From NCBI GenBank assembly GCA_047972995.1, contig JBKEBD010000002.1, positions 219,074 through 283,073 of the forward strand: DNA of 64,000 nucleotides. Direction: 5' to 3'. The DNA comes from JBKEDC01 sp047972995 (GTDB taxonomy: Bacteria > Bacteroidota > Bacteroidia > Bacteroidales > Prolixibacteraceae). Both the position numbers and the translations under genes were made by a program. Positions 16,857 through 25,517 of this stretch are shown piece by piece. The first letter of the stretch is position 1; each line of letters opens with the position of its first letter. The notes below the pieces were generated by a model that saw nothing but the letters and a program-made list of their open reading frames with translations, had not been told where the DNA came from and did no database searches.

Positions 16857-17471
16857 CTATAGTTTAATTAATCTGATAAACTCTTCACGTGTGGCAGCTC
16901 GCTCAAAAGCTCCTGTAAAATCAGATGTGGTGGTGGTTGAATCTTGTTTTTGCACACCACGCATCTGCATACAAAGGTGCTTGGCTTCAATAACCACAGC
17001 CACACCCAAGGGATTTAAGGTATCTTGAATACAGTCTTTAATTTGTGTAGTCAATCGCTCTTGCACTTGCATTCTTCTAGAAAAGGCATCGACCACACGG
17101 GCTATTTTGCTCAAACCTGTAATGTAACCATTAGGAATATAACCCACGTGAGCTTTCCCAATGAAAGGCAACATATGGTGTTCGCACATCGAATAAATTT
17201 CAATGTCTTTCACTATAACCATTTGGCGATAATCTTCTTTAAACATCGCATCGCGTAACATTTGCTGAGGGTCTTGCTTATAGCCTTGTAGCAAAAACTG
17301 CATGGCTTTAGCCACTCGCAAAGGTGTTTTTTCTAACCCTTCACGCCCAAGGTCTTCGCCAGCAAGCTTTATAATTTCAGCATAATGCTCGCTCATTTGG
17401 TTTGTTACTTCTTCATTATAGCGGTCAATTCGCTGATATCCGCCCTCTAGTTCATTGTATATAACTTCCAT
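16857..17471 (-). CDS. folE: GTP cyclohydrolase I
   Basis: 204 residues, normal for FolE. The zinc ligands Cys96 and His99 (SMCEHHMLPF) and Cys167 (HLCMQMRG) are present, along with the substrate loop GLSKIARVVDAFSRR. The enzyme converts GTP to dihydroneopterin triphosphate, the first step of folate (and queuosine-type pterin) synthesis. Its ATG abuts the stop codon of yaaA (TAG-ATG), so the two are co-transcribed. The usual fusion or neighbour partners of the folate pathway are not present here. Confidence 0.96.
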   Translation of the reverse strand: MEVIYNELEGGYQRIDRYNEEVTNQMSEHYAEIIKLAGEDLGREGLEKTPLRVAKAMQFLLQGYKQDPQQMLRDAMFKEDYRQMVIVKDIEIYSMCEHHMLPFIGKAHVGYIPNGYITGLSKIARVVDAFSRRMQVQERLTTQIKDCIQDTLNPLGVAVVIEAKHLCMQMRGVQKQDSTTTTSDFTGAFERAATREEFIRLIKL

Positions 17472-18245
17472 CTACTGTTGTTTGTCACGTGTAAAAAGCC
17501 AATCATCGCCACGGCTCAATTCATTGTTGAAATAATAGCCTTCGGTGTCGAAAGCCTGCAAGTCTTCTGGATTTTGCAGCCTGTTTTCAATGAAAAATCG
17601 GCACATCATTCCGCGAGCTTGCTTGGCATAAATGACAATGGTTTTATATGCTCCGTTTTTATTGTTTTTAAATTGCGGTGTAATAATACGACCTTTTAAT
17701 TTCTTTTTATCAATTACCTTGAAATATTCGTTAGATGCTAAATTAATCAAAACTCCATCATTTTGCACTAATAATTGATTTATTTCTGCTGTTATTGCTT
17801 CTTTCCAGAACGCGTAGAGGTCTTTTTTGCCTGAAACGCCCAATTTTGTGCCCATTTCTAGTCGGTACGGTTGAATTAAATCTAACGGACGAAGCACACC
17901 ATATAAACCCGACAAAATGCGTAAATGTGCCTGAGCAAAAGCTTGTTCTTCGCGCTGAAATGTTTCGGCATGAATTCCGCCATAAACCGCACCATTGAAA
18001 GCCCACAAAGCTTGTTTTGCATTGTCGAGTGTGAATGGCTGCTGCCACAGCAAGTTTCGGCTTTCGTTTTCCATTGCCAACTCTGCTGAAATGCCTTGCA
18101 GCTGCTCTAAATCTTTAGCTTTAAGCCTTTTCATTTGAGCATTCACTTGCGTAGCTTCCTTTAAGAATTGCGCTTCGGAATATTGCGTTGTAGGTGCTGG
18201 GGTGCCAAAATTCAGTAGTTTGGCTGGCGATATAATTGCTAACAT
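17472..18245 (-). CDS. yaaA: YaaA family peroxide-stress protein (UPF0246)
   Basis: 257 residues, full length for the family. It starts MLAIISPAKLLNF and contains LSGLYGVLRPLDLIQPYRLEMG, split here as LSGLYGVLRPLD and IQPYRLEMG, together with NLASNEYFK, all family hallmarks. In Escherichia coli YaaA lowers free iron and limits oxidative DNA damage during peroxide stress; later work describes a DNA-binding fold. It sits directly upstream of folE with no gap, so the two probably form one transcript; no functional link is obvious. Confidence 0.92.
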   Translation of the reverse strand: MLAIISPAKLLNFGTPAPTTQYSEAQFLKEATQVNAQMKRLKAKDLEQLQGISAELAMENESRNLLWQQPFTLDNAKQALWAFNGAVYGGIHAETFQREEQAFAQAHLRILSGLYGVLRPLDLIQPYRLEMGTKLGVSGKKDLYAFWKEAITAEINQLLVQNDGVLINLASNEYFKVIDKKKLKGRIITPQFKNNKNGAYKTIVIYAKQARGMMCRFFIENRLQNPEDLQAFDTEGYYFNNELSRGDDWLFTRDKQQ

Positions 18246-18361
18246 AAATTATCTGTTCATCATTGTTATCAACAAAACAAGCGTGCGTGTTTTTTGTTGC
18301 ATTACAATCCATTCATGGAGCGAGCAATTAGCACACCGCTATAAATTCTTCATTCCCAATT

Positions 18362-18859
18362 CTAATGATATTTCGATTTCCGTGTGAAGGATAAAGCAAA
18401 TTTAGGGAAAAGCAACATGGGAAGAGTTACCCCTGCTGCCAACAAAAACAAGGTAGTGCCCGTAATAATGGTGTTGGAAAAGAACATATTCATAAATTCG
18501 GTTTTTAACTGATCGTCATCCAAATGTTGCATGAACATGATAAGTGCAAACACCATGTTATAAGCAAATTTTCCGGGAATCATGGGCAGTAAAGCTGGTA
18601 TGCAAAGCACCGTGATGGGCACTTTAGAATATTTACCCAAAAGCAAGCTACCAAAGCCTACCACCAACGCTCCCACAAAAGAAGCCACCGATATGTTTAT
18701 GTCGAGATAATTCATAAAACAATAGCGAGTGGCATGACCAAAGGCTGCCAACAAGGCGATGAACTTAAAACAGCGAGTAGGAGGATTAGATATAGCTCCA
18801 AAGCCCATTCCGGCGATAGCCGAAAAAATCATATCAAGCAAAATATTTCCTATTAACAT
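18362..18859 (-). CDS. ThrE-type threonine/serine exporter, small C-terminal subunit
   Basis: 165 residues with about five hydrophobic helices. The pattern GFGAISNPP near the N terminus and VGFGSLLLGKYSKVPITVLCIPALLPMIPG in pieces (SKVPITVLCIPALLPMIPG) match the DUF3815/ThrE_2 half of split amino acid exporters. It acts in the inner membrane together with the larger subunit encoded just upstream. The two genes overlap by seven bases (18853-18859), typical of translationally coupled subunits. The substrate is inferred from the family. Confidence 0.85.
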   Translation of the reverse strand: MLIGNILLDMIFSAIAGMGFGAISNPPTRCFKFIALLAAFGHATRYCFMNYLDINISVASFVGALVVGFGSLLLGKYSKVPITVLCIPALLPMIPGKFAYNMVFALIMFMQHLDDDQLKTEFMNMFFSNTIITGTTLFLLAAGVTLPMLLFPKFALSFTRKSKYH

Positions 18860-19629
18860 ACTAATGCTCCTTTCGTAATAACTAAAGTGATACCTAAACC
18901 TATGGACAAACTAAAAATCACCAAAATGGCATTAACCAAGCGTGTGATGCCCGTGAGCACGTGCCCCTCGATAGTGTCAATCACGCCATTGATGAGCGGA
19001 ACACCCGGCACTAAAAACAGCACGCTTGTAGCTAGTGCTATGCTCGATGTGCTTTCACACAATAAAGATGATGATGAAATAATAGAAGACACAAAAGCTG
19101 CCACAAGCACTTGCAAGTAAATGTTTAAATGCCACCCCGCCATTAGCGAACGCAAATAAAATGCCACTGCAGTTGCAACAAACACAATGCCTACCGACAC
19201 CACATCGCCCCCAAACAATTGGCAAAAAGAGGCATTGGCAGCGCTTGCCATAAGTAGTGTTTTCCACTTACTCATGCGGGGAGTGCTTATAATTTTATAG
19301 TATCTACGTTTTAAATTTTCAAAGTCGTAATGGTGATCATAGCAATTCCAACTCAAAGCACTCAATCGTGCATTGTGTTCGAAATTAATAGGTAAATGGT
19401 TTACCACTGCCATTTCCGTAATTTGTGCATGGTGTTCTTTGTCGCGCAAAGTGAGGATTATATTGAGGTTAAACACCCCAATCTCTACTTCGTAGCCATA
19501 GGCTTCTCCTATACGGCGTGTGTTTCGCCACACTCGTGAAGTGTGCACTCCACAGCCCATGAGGTGAGTGGCATATTCCAATAAAAACTCTGCTTTGTCG
19601 TAAAGTTCATTCTCTAATTCCTGCTGCAT
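18853..19629 (-). CDS. ThrE-type threonine/serine exporter, large N-terminal subunit (DUF1212)
   Basis: 258 residues from the ATG at 19629, preferred over an upstream start because homologues begin close to the helical LLEYATHLMGCGVHTSR block and a -7 box lies at 19698-19705. The N-terminal ~115 residues are soluble, with the family pattern GCGVHTSRVWRN and FNLNIILT. About five membrane helices follow, including the typical FLVPGVPLINGVID. It pairs with the overlapping smaller subunit. Together they correspond to the two halves of Corynebacterium ThrE. Confidence 0.86.
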   Translation of the reverse strand: MQQELENELYDKAEFLLEYATHLMGCGVHTSRVWRNTRRIGEAYGYEVEIGVFNLNIILTLRDKEHHAQITEMAVVNHLPINFEHNARLSALSWNCYDHHYDFENLKRRYYKIISTPRMSKWKTLLMASAANASFCQLFGGDVVSVGIVFVATAVAFYLRSLMAGWHLNIYLQVLVAAFVSSIISSSSLLCESTSSIALATSVLFLVPGVPLINGVIDTIEGHVLTGITRLVNAILVIFSLSIGLGITLVITKGALVC

Positions 19630-19697
19630 AAGTGTTCTTTTTTTATTGTTACACCCCTCTAATATCGACCTCAAAGCTTGCTCTAAAATTAGCGCTA

Positions 19698-19705
19698 CAA
19701 ATATA
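19698..19705 (-). promoter_or_regulatory. -7 box for the ThrE-type exporter genes
   Basis: Reads TATATTTG on the minus strand (TAnnTTTG), which would place the transcript start about 60 bases before the start codon. Confidence 0.55.
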
Positions 19706-19930
19706 ATGAAAAGCCCAATTTAAACCACAAGTAAACACGCTAAAACTAATAGCTTTAACCCACAGTGCAATGTAAACCTTTACGGAAGTTAATTTGATTT
19801 AAATTTTTGCTTCATTCCGCCTTGTTATAGACAAAATCTTCTGTTTTAGAGCGAAAAAGTGCATTTGAGAGCATACTAGAGGTTCATTTTCCATGATTTT
19901 AGCTCCAAACCCGTTTGTAGTGCAACACCC

Positions 19931-21007
19931 TGTATATATGACGAATGGATCAACTTTGCGGCATTGTCGGTTCATAGCACAGGCTCGTATATCCCCGAGG
20001 ATGAACAGAAGAATGTGTTCGGAAGATTCTATGTCATGGACAACGAAATGGGAGATACCGGCATTGGTTTGGCTTTGGTCTCGGTGATGTTGGACATCCA
20101 TCGTGGAGAAATATCGGTGGACAGCTCCCGAGAATCAGGCACAAAGTTTACTGTTGAAATTCCGTTTAGACAGGATTTAAACTCCGATAATGCCCATGTT
20201 GATAACTATGAAATCGGCAGCTATTCGGAATCGAGAATTGAAGCTGAATCAAAATCCGAAGAACAAGTATATCTCCCAAACCGCATCGAGAACGAAGAGA
20301 AACCTCTGTTAATGGTCATCGAAGACAACGAGGATATGCGTCAATTCATTAAGCTGACTTTGCAGGCAGATTACAACATCCTCGAAGCTCACGACGGCGA
20401 AGATGGAATCGAAAAGGCTCAGAAATACACCCCCGATTTGATAATCAGCGATGTGATGATGCCCCGCAAAAATGGCTATGAAGTCGGACAATGGCTGAGG
20501 ATGAATGTGTCGATAAGCCACATCCCACTAATCATGCTTACTGCCTGTTCGCTAGACGAGCAAAAGTCGCAGGGGTTCGAGAGCGGAGCGGATGCATATA
20601 TCCCAAGCCATTCAACGAATCGCTGTTGAGAATCAGAATACGAAAGCTGATTGAAAGTCGCCAAAAGATGAAAGAGAGCTTCGGGCTGAACCTCATCGAG
20701 GATGATAAACGAGAATCATTAGCGAAGTCCGAGCAGATGTTTATCGACAGATTCACCGAATACATTGAGGAGAACATTGCAAAGCACGTCGGACTGTCGA
20801 TCGCAGCTATATCGCAAGCTAAAATCACTCACCGACTACTCGCCCAACGAGCTGATTCGCATCATCCGACTGAAAGCCGCTCGCCGAATGCTGCTCAAAG
20901 GCTCAACATCGGTATCAGAGGTAGCCTACTCAGCCGGATTCTCATCTCCGTCATACTTCACAAAATGCTTCAAAGAATTCTATGGCGAAAGCCCAAGCTT
21001 CAGATAA
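19931..21007 (+). pseudogene. Hybrid two-component system regulator, truncated and frameshifted
   Basis: Three frames must be joined to read a hybrid two-component regulator C terminus. Frame one holds the end of a histidine kinase ATPase domain (YIPEDEQKNVFGRFY, GDTGIGLALV) and a receiver domain (MVIEDNEDMRQ, DLIISDVMMPRKNGYEV). A one-base loss near 20602 shifts to the frame with KPFNESLLRIRIRKLIES. A second break near 20795-20805, with several residues missing, shifts to the AraC-type helix-turn-helix (SQLYRKLKSLTDYSPNELIR, SEVAYSAGFSSPSYFTKCF). Sensor, dimerisation and most of the kinase domain are absent. Intact relatives span the inner membrane and control polysaccharide utilisation loci; none is present here. 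The left limit is approximate. Confidence 0.85.
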
Positions 21008-21172
21008 ACAATAGCTTGTAGTTTATTTGTGCCTTAGAGTTTAATCTCCTTCAAAAATTCCTCATTTCGAGGAATAATTCATAAACGGCATCAGCATTTC
21101 CCTTATGGTGTCTGCTAATCCAAAAGCTATAGATATAAATGATACTCGTACTCATGATCTGAAAATAATATT

Positions 21173-21750
21173 GGCGCAGGAGATATTTTGGGGTCTGAGC
21201 CCATATTTACTTACCTAACCATAGTAAGCCTTAGCAGATTATTCGGGTGGTGGTTGCGACCTACAGATTTTTTTCTTGAATGGGGTGTGTTTTAATTTCA
21301 GTGTGGAGTATATCTTTTTGGCTTGTTTTGTTGGGCGACTACACTGCCTCAGCCCTACGCTTTCTCCCACAGCATTGATTGTTTTAGTGGTGACTAACTC
21401 CTGCGTTGACATACGTCTCACAATTTCAGCCCAAGTCATTCTATTGCCAAAAAAAAGATAGCGGAGCATTTTTTTAAGAAGAAAAAGTCTGATAAAGTAC
21501 AAAAAAAGGGGAAATAGATGCTAAATGTAACCTCCGCTACTTTCTGCGACAAAAATGGACCTCGTCACACCGTCTGAATACTTTTTTCAAACAAAAATGA
21601 ACACATGGAAATGACATCCTCAGGCTCTAATATGGAAAAGTGGGTTAAAAAGAGGAGTTGTTGATTTAATTCTTGGAGCATTTGTTGTCTCTTTTTTTAC
21701 AAAGTAAAGATGTCATTTTTTAGGCTCGACCCCAAAATATCCCCTGCGCC
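21173..21750. mobile_element. 578-bp element with ~29-bp terminal inverted repeats and 8-bp target duplication
   Basis: The ends match as inverted repeats: left GGCGCAGG then GATATTTTGGGGTC and GAGCC (21173-21201), right the complement of GGCGCAGGGGATATTTTGGG then GTCGAGCC (21722-21750). The 8-bp sequence ATAATATT occurs on both sides (21165-21172 and 21751-21758), the footprint of transposition. There is no intact transposase inside; only short frames remain, the longest being 87 codons on the minus strand. A ~455-bp stretch recurs in diverged form at 61167-61627. Eight-base duplications and GG-ended repeats fit several IS families, including ISL3; the family is inferred, not proven. Confidence 0.8.
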
Positions 21751-22035
21751 ATAATATTTCATATTTCAATTTACCTGCAACAGCTCGAAAAGGAAAATTT
21801 TCCTATTTCAACTCCCCCAGTGCAATCGAAACGACAAACAGATGTATTTACTTATATAACTATAATAATTAGCAGTTTAGCTTAATGTTTTTGTGCAATC
21901 GATTGCTTTTTGGAAAGGATTTCAACACTCCTTAGTTCTTTTCTTTTGATATTCAGTGTTATAACTTTCTGTTTTTCTTTGAAAGATTTTTTTATTAAAA
22001 AGTTTAAATGACCAATGGTATTTCTAGTTTTAAAC
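21751..22035. other. Region between the element and pfkA
   Basis: AT-rich, no gene seen. It begins with the right copy of the target duplication and runs into the pfkA promoter. Confidence 0.5.
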
Positions 22036-22043
22036 TACTTTTG
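22036..22043 (+). promoter_or_regulatory. -7 box of pfkA
   Basis: TACTTTTG (TAnnTTTG) 22 bp before the pfkA ATG at 22066. It lies within the in-frame upstream extension, which argues for the internal ATG as the true start. Confidence 0.55.
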
Positions 22044-22065
22044 TATCGAGAAAAGGTTATATTAT

Positions 22066-23058
22066 ATGAGTAAAAAGTTTAATAAAATAGCAGTGCTTAC
22101 ATCAGGAGGGGATGCTCCGGGGATGAATGCAGCGATACGTGCAGTAACGCGTACCGCCATTAGAAAAGGAATTAAAGTAGTTGGTGTTCGTCGTGGATAT
22201 CAAGGCTTAATGGAAGGCGACTTCAAGCCCATGAGCACACGCACCGTAAGTGGAATTTTGCACCAAGGGGGTACAATCTTGCGTACAGCCAGATGCAAAG
22301 ACTTCCGCACACCCGAAGGCAGACAATTAGCCTACCAACACGCCAAAGAACAAGGCATTGAAGCCTTGGTGGTAATTGGTGGCGATGGCTCTTTCCAGGG
22401 GGCTCAGCTCTTTTCGCAAGAAACCGACATCCCTACTGTGGGTATTCCCGGAACTATCGATAACGATATGTATGGCACCGACTATACCATTGGGCACGAC
22501 ACCGCATTGAATACCGCTGTTGAAGCCCTCGATAAAATTAAAGATACAGCCCGTTCGCATGGGCGCATCTTTGTGGTGGAAGTTATGGGTAATGAAGCTG
22601 GCGACTTGGCACTATTCAGCGGCATTGCCTGCGGAGCAGAAGCCATTTTATTGCCCGAGGTGCAAACCAACGATGAGCTAGACCGATTTATCAAGCGAGG
22701 TATCAAGAAAAAAGAAACCAGCGGCATTATAGTAGTGGCAGAAGGTGGCGGTAAGCAACTCAACGCCTTGGCAGTGGCAGAACGGGTGCAAAAGGAAAAT
22801 CCAAAATTCGAAGTGCGTGTGTCTATCTTGGGGCACATTCAACGCGGAGGAAACCCCACAGCCATGGATAGAATTATGGCCACTCGCATGGGAGTAGGAG
22901 CTATTGATGCCTTGCTCGACGATCAGAAAAGCGTCATGATTGGTATTAAAGATGGCAATATTTGCCAAGTGCCTTTCAACAAATGCGTGCGTGGAAAAAG
23001 AGCCTTTAAGCAAGATATTTACGAGCTTAACAACGATGTGGTGGGCGAGCTAATGTAG
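22066..23058 (+). CDS. pfkA: ATP-dependent 6-phosphofructokinase
   Basis: 330 residues from the ATG at 22066; upstream in-frame codons overlap the promoter and are not homologous. The ATP-binding GGDAPGMNAAIR and GGDGSFQGA, the catalytic PGTIDND (Asp acting as base) and the fructose-6-phosphate-binding ILGHIQRGGNPTAMDR are all intact. It phosphorylates fructose-6-phosphate in glycolysis. The Gly after GGDG (GGDGSFQG) is the residue type associated with ATP rather than pyrophosphate use. A terminator follows, so it is transcribed alone. Confidence 0.96.
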   Translation: MSKKFNKIAVLTSGGDAPGMNAAIRAVTRTAIRKGIKVVGVRRGYQGLMEGDFKPMSTRTVSGILHQGGTILRTARCKDFRTPEGRQLAYQHAKEQGIEALVVIGGDGSFQGAQLFSQETDIPTVGIPGTIDNDMYGTDYTIGHDTALNTAVEALDKIKDTARSHGRIFVVEVMGNEAGDLALFSGIACGAEAILLPEVQTNDELDRFIKRGIKKKETSGIIVVAEGGGKQLNALAVAERVQKENPKFEVRVSILGHIQRGGNPTAMDRIMATRMGVGAIDALLDDQKSVMIGIKDGNICQVPFNKCVRGKRAFKQDIYELNNDVVGELM

Positions 23059-23086
23059 GTTGAATATACTTATTATTATATAATAC

Positions 23087-23119
23087 AAGGGTAGTTGTGA
23101 AGCAGCTACCCTTTATTTT
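23087..23119 (+). terminator. Terminator of pfkA
   Basis: AAGGGTAG and CTACCCTT form an 8-bp stem with an 11-nt loop, followed by TATTTTTA. Confidence 0.8.
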
Positions 23120-23122
23120 TAC

Positions 23123-23130
23123 TATATTTG
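23123..23130 (+). promoter_or_regulatory. -7 box of the S41 protease operon
   Basis: TATATTTG (TAnnTTTG) about 40 bp before the protease start codon, directly after the pfkA terminator. Confidence 0.5.
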
Positions 23131-23171
23131 TTCTACAATAGAACGAAATTATAATCATAATAGAACGAGGA

Positions 23172-24857
23172 ATGAAACTTGTAAATAAGAAACCAGCGGG
23201 AATTGGCGTAGTTATCATCATGTGCTTGTCGCTTGTGTTTGTTGGCTTTAATCGCGATGATAAAATGTTTGCCATCAACAAAAACCTAGACATATTCTAT
23301 TCGCTAGTGCGCGAACTAAACGTGTTCTATGTAGATGATTTCAATGTAAACCAAATGATGAGAAAAGGGGTAGATGAAATGTTGAAAACCCTAGACCCTT
23401 ACACCACATTCATTCCCGAAGATGAGTTGGAAGATTTCAACTTCATGACTACAGGTGAATATGGTGGCGTGGGTGCCATAATTGGGATGCGTAAGGGAGA
23501 AGTCATTATTTCAGAACCTTACCAAGGATTTCCTGCCGATAAAGCCGGACTACACGCTGGCGATGTACTCGTGGAAGTGGCAGGAAAATCAACCAAAGGT
23601 ATGGACGTGTCCGCTATGAGCGAACTCTTGAAAGGAGCAAGCAACGAAGTGGTGAAAGTGAAAGTAAAACGCTATGGCGAGAAAAAAACACTCAGCTTCG
23701 ATATTATGCGCGAGAAAATACAAATCGATGCAGTACCCTATTATGGTATGCTAGACAACAACGTAGGATACCTTCGCTTAACAAGCTTTACAGCTGGTTG
23801 CGGTAGCGAAATACGTAAGATAGTGAAAGAACTCAAAGAAAAAGACGGTGCAAAGTCTATCATGCTCGACTTGAGAAACAACCCCGGCGGATTGCTAAAT
23901 GAAGCCGTAACTACTGTGAGCACCTTTGTGCCTAAGGGAACCAAGGTTGTGTTTACCAAAAGCAAAATAGAGCAGTGGGATCAAGAATATTTCACCACCG
24001 AAGAACCTGTAGATACCGAGCTACCTGTGGCAGTGTTGGTAAACCGAGGTTCAGCATCGGCATCGGAAATTGTGTCGGGAGCTTTGCAAGACTTAGATCG
24101 TGCCATAATTGTAGGAACTCGTACCTTTGGTAAAGGACTAGTGCAAACTACCCGCGATTTGAGCTACAACTCAAAATTGAAACTCACCACCGCAAAATAT
24201 TATGTACCTAGCGGCAGATGTATTCAAGCTCTTGACTATTCTAATCGCAATGAAGATGGTAGCGTGGGTGTAGTGCCCGACTCTTTAATTTCGGAATTTG
24301 CCACAAGCAAAGGTAGAAAAGTGTTCGATGGCGGAGGAATTACCCCCGATGTGAAAACAAAAATGCCTTTGGGAAGCAGCTTCACCTACAACCTAGTGCG
24401 CGATTATATGTTCTTCGACTATGCCACAAAGTTCTATTACGAACACAAAACCATTCCTTCAGCAGAAGAATTTGAAATTACCGATGATATTTACGCTGAT
24501 TTCGGCAAATACATCAGAGAACAAGATTTCAGCTATGAGTCGGAAACAGAAAAAGCACTCGATAAGCTTGAAAAGACTGCTAAGGATGAAAAATACTACG
24601 ACCGTTCAAAAACGCAATTCGAAGCTCTTCGCCAAGCAGTAGCTCATGAGTTGAACAAAGATTTAAACGATTTTCAAGACGAAATTAAATTAATTCTTCG
24701 CGATGAAATAGTTTCTCGATATTACTACCAAAAAGGAGCTATCGTGTCGTCCATGAAAAACGACCCAGTGCTCGACCGTGCAGAAGGCATCGTTTGTTCA
24801 ACCGATAGTTTAACGAAATACTTCAAGCCGGGCACTGTAATTGCGAAAGAAAAATAA
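23172..24857 (+). CDS. S41 family C-terminal processing peptidase
   Basis: 561 residues. An N-terminal hydrophobic segment (10-26) acts as a signal or membrane anchor. It is followed by the peptidase N-terminal helical part (DPYTTFIP), a PDZ domain (about 90-180, GEYGGVGAIIG, DKAGLHAGD) and the S41 catalytic domain. The nucleophile is Ser296 in NRGSASASEI and the general base is Lys321 in FGKGLVQ. About 190 residues follow the core, longer than CtpA. These periplasmic proteases trim or degrade envelope proteins from their C termini. It is the first gene of a run with yraN (5-bp gap) and the S4 gene. Confidence 0.9.
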   Translation: MKLVNKKPAGIGVVIIMCLSLVFVGFNRDDKMFAINKNLDIFYSLVRELNVFYVDDFNVNQMMRKGVDEMLKTLDPYTTFIPEDELEDFNFMTTGEYGGVGAIIGMRKGEVIISEPYQGFPADKAGLHAGDVLVEVAGKSTKGMDVSAMSELLKGASNEVVKVKVKRYGEKKTLSFDIMREKIQIDAVPYYGMLDNNVGYLRLTSFTAGCGSEIRKIVKELKEKDGAKSIMLDLRNNPGGLLNEAVTTVSTFVPKGTKVVFTKSKIEQWDQEYFTTEEPVDTELPVAVLVNRGSASASEIVSGALQDLDRAIIVGTRTFGKGLVQTTRDLSYNSKLKLTTAKYYVPSGRCIQALDYSNRNEDGSVGVVPDSLISEFATSKGRKVFDGGGITPDVKTKMPLGSSFTYNLVRDYMFFDYATKFYYEHKTIPSAEEFEITDDIYADFGKYIREQDFSYESETEKALDKLEKTAKDEKYYDRSKTQFEALRQAVAHELNKDLNDFQDEIKLILRDEIVSRYYYQKGAIVSSMKNDPVLDRAEGIVCSTDSLTKYFKPGTVIAKEK

Positions 24858-24862
24858 AAACA

Positions 24863-25228
24863 GTGTCGCAGCAAAAGAAAATAGGTAAAAAAGGGGAGGA
24901 GATGGCCGAAAAGCATCTCCTTTCTTTGGGTTATACCATTTTAGAGCGTAACTGGCGACATCATCATTTAGAAGTAGATTTAATTGCTCGCAACAAAGAT
25001 GAACTCGTTATTGTGGAGGTGAAAACACGCACCGGAATGCAATACGGACACCCTAGCGAGGCTATCGACCGCAAGAAAATCAACCACCTAATAGCTGCTG
25101 CCGATGCCTACATTGAAATTAACAACAGCGTATTAGAAACTCGTTTCGATGTAATTACAGTAGTCATTAACAAAGAAGCTTACCAACTCGAACATTTTGA
25201 AGATGCTTTTTATCCTGGACTAATGTAA
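24863..25228 (+). CDS. yraN: YraN family (UPF0102) putative endonuclease
   Basis: 121 residues beginning at a GTG five bases after the protease stop. The GTG is chosen because the family's first block, GKKGEEMAEKHLLSLGY, needs residues ahead of the later ATG. The nuclease-like core EVDLIARNKDELVIVEVKTR contains the conserved E-D-E-K residues of a restriction-endonuclease-like fold. Function is poorly known; it is often described as a Holliday-junction-resolvase-related protein. Coupled with the protease upstream. Confidence 0.88.
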   Translation: MSQQKKIGKKGEEMAEKHLLSLGYTILERNWRHHHLEVDLIARNKDELVIVEVKTRTGMQYGHPSEAIDRKKINHLIAAADAYIEINNSVLETRFDVITVVINKEAYQLEHFEDAFYPGLM

Positions 25229-25295
25229 ACGAAGTGCGAATATAACTATACTCCCTTCGGAGAGTTGGATGGGCTTTAATAATAACTGAATATAA

Positions 25296-25499
25296 ATGGA
25301 ATTCGAATTACAAACAGCATACATTGAACTGATTAAATTGCTTAAACTCCTACGATTAGTAGAATCAGGAGGCATGGCAAAACAAGTGGTAGAAGAAGGC
25401 TATGTACTTCGCAATGGAGAGGTAGAAACCCGCAAACGCGCCAAAATAGTGAAAGGCGATGTCATTGAATTTAATGGTGACACTGTGCACGTGGTATAA
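25296..25499 (+). CDS. Small S4-domain RNA-binding protein
   Basis: 67 residues, almost entirely one S4 domain (LIKLLKLLRLVESGGMAK, VVEEGYVLRNGEVETRKRAK, VKGDVIEF). It resembles YbcJ/YaaA-type stand-alone S4 proteins that bind structured RNA. It follows yraN by 67 bp; a hairpin-like CTCCCTTCGGAGAG repeat lies between them. No catalytic domain is attached. Confidence 0.85.
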   Translation: MEFELQTAYIELIKLLKLLRLVESGGMAKQVVEEGYVLRNGEVETRKRAKIVKGDVIEFNGDTVHVV

Positions 25500-25517
25500 C
25501 CACTCCCCATTATTCCA

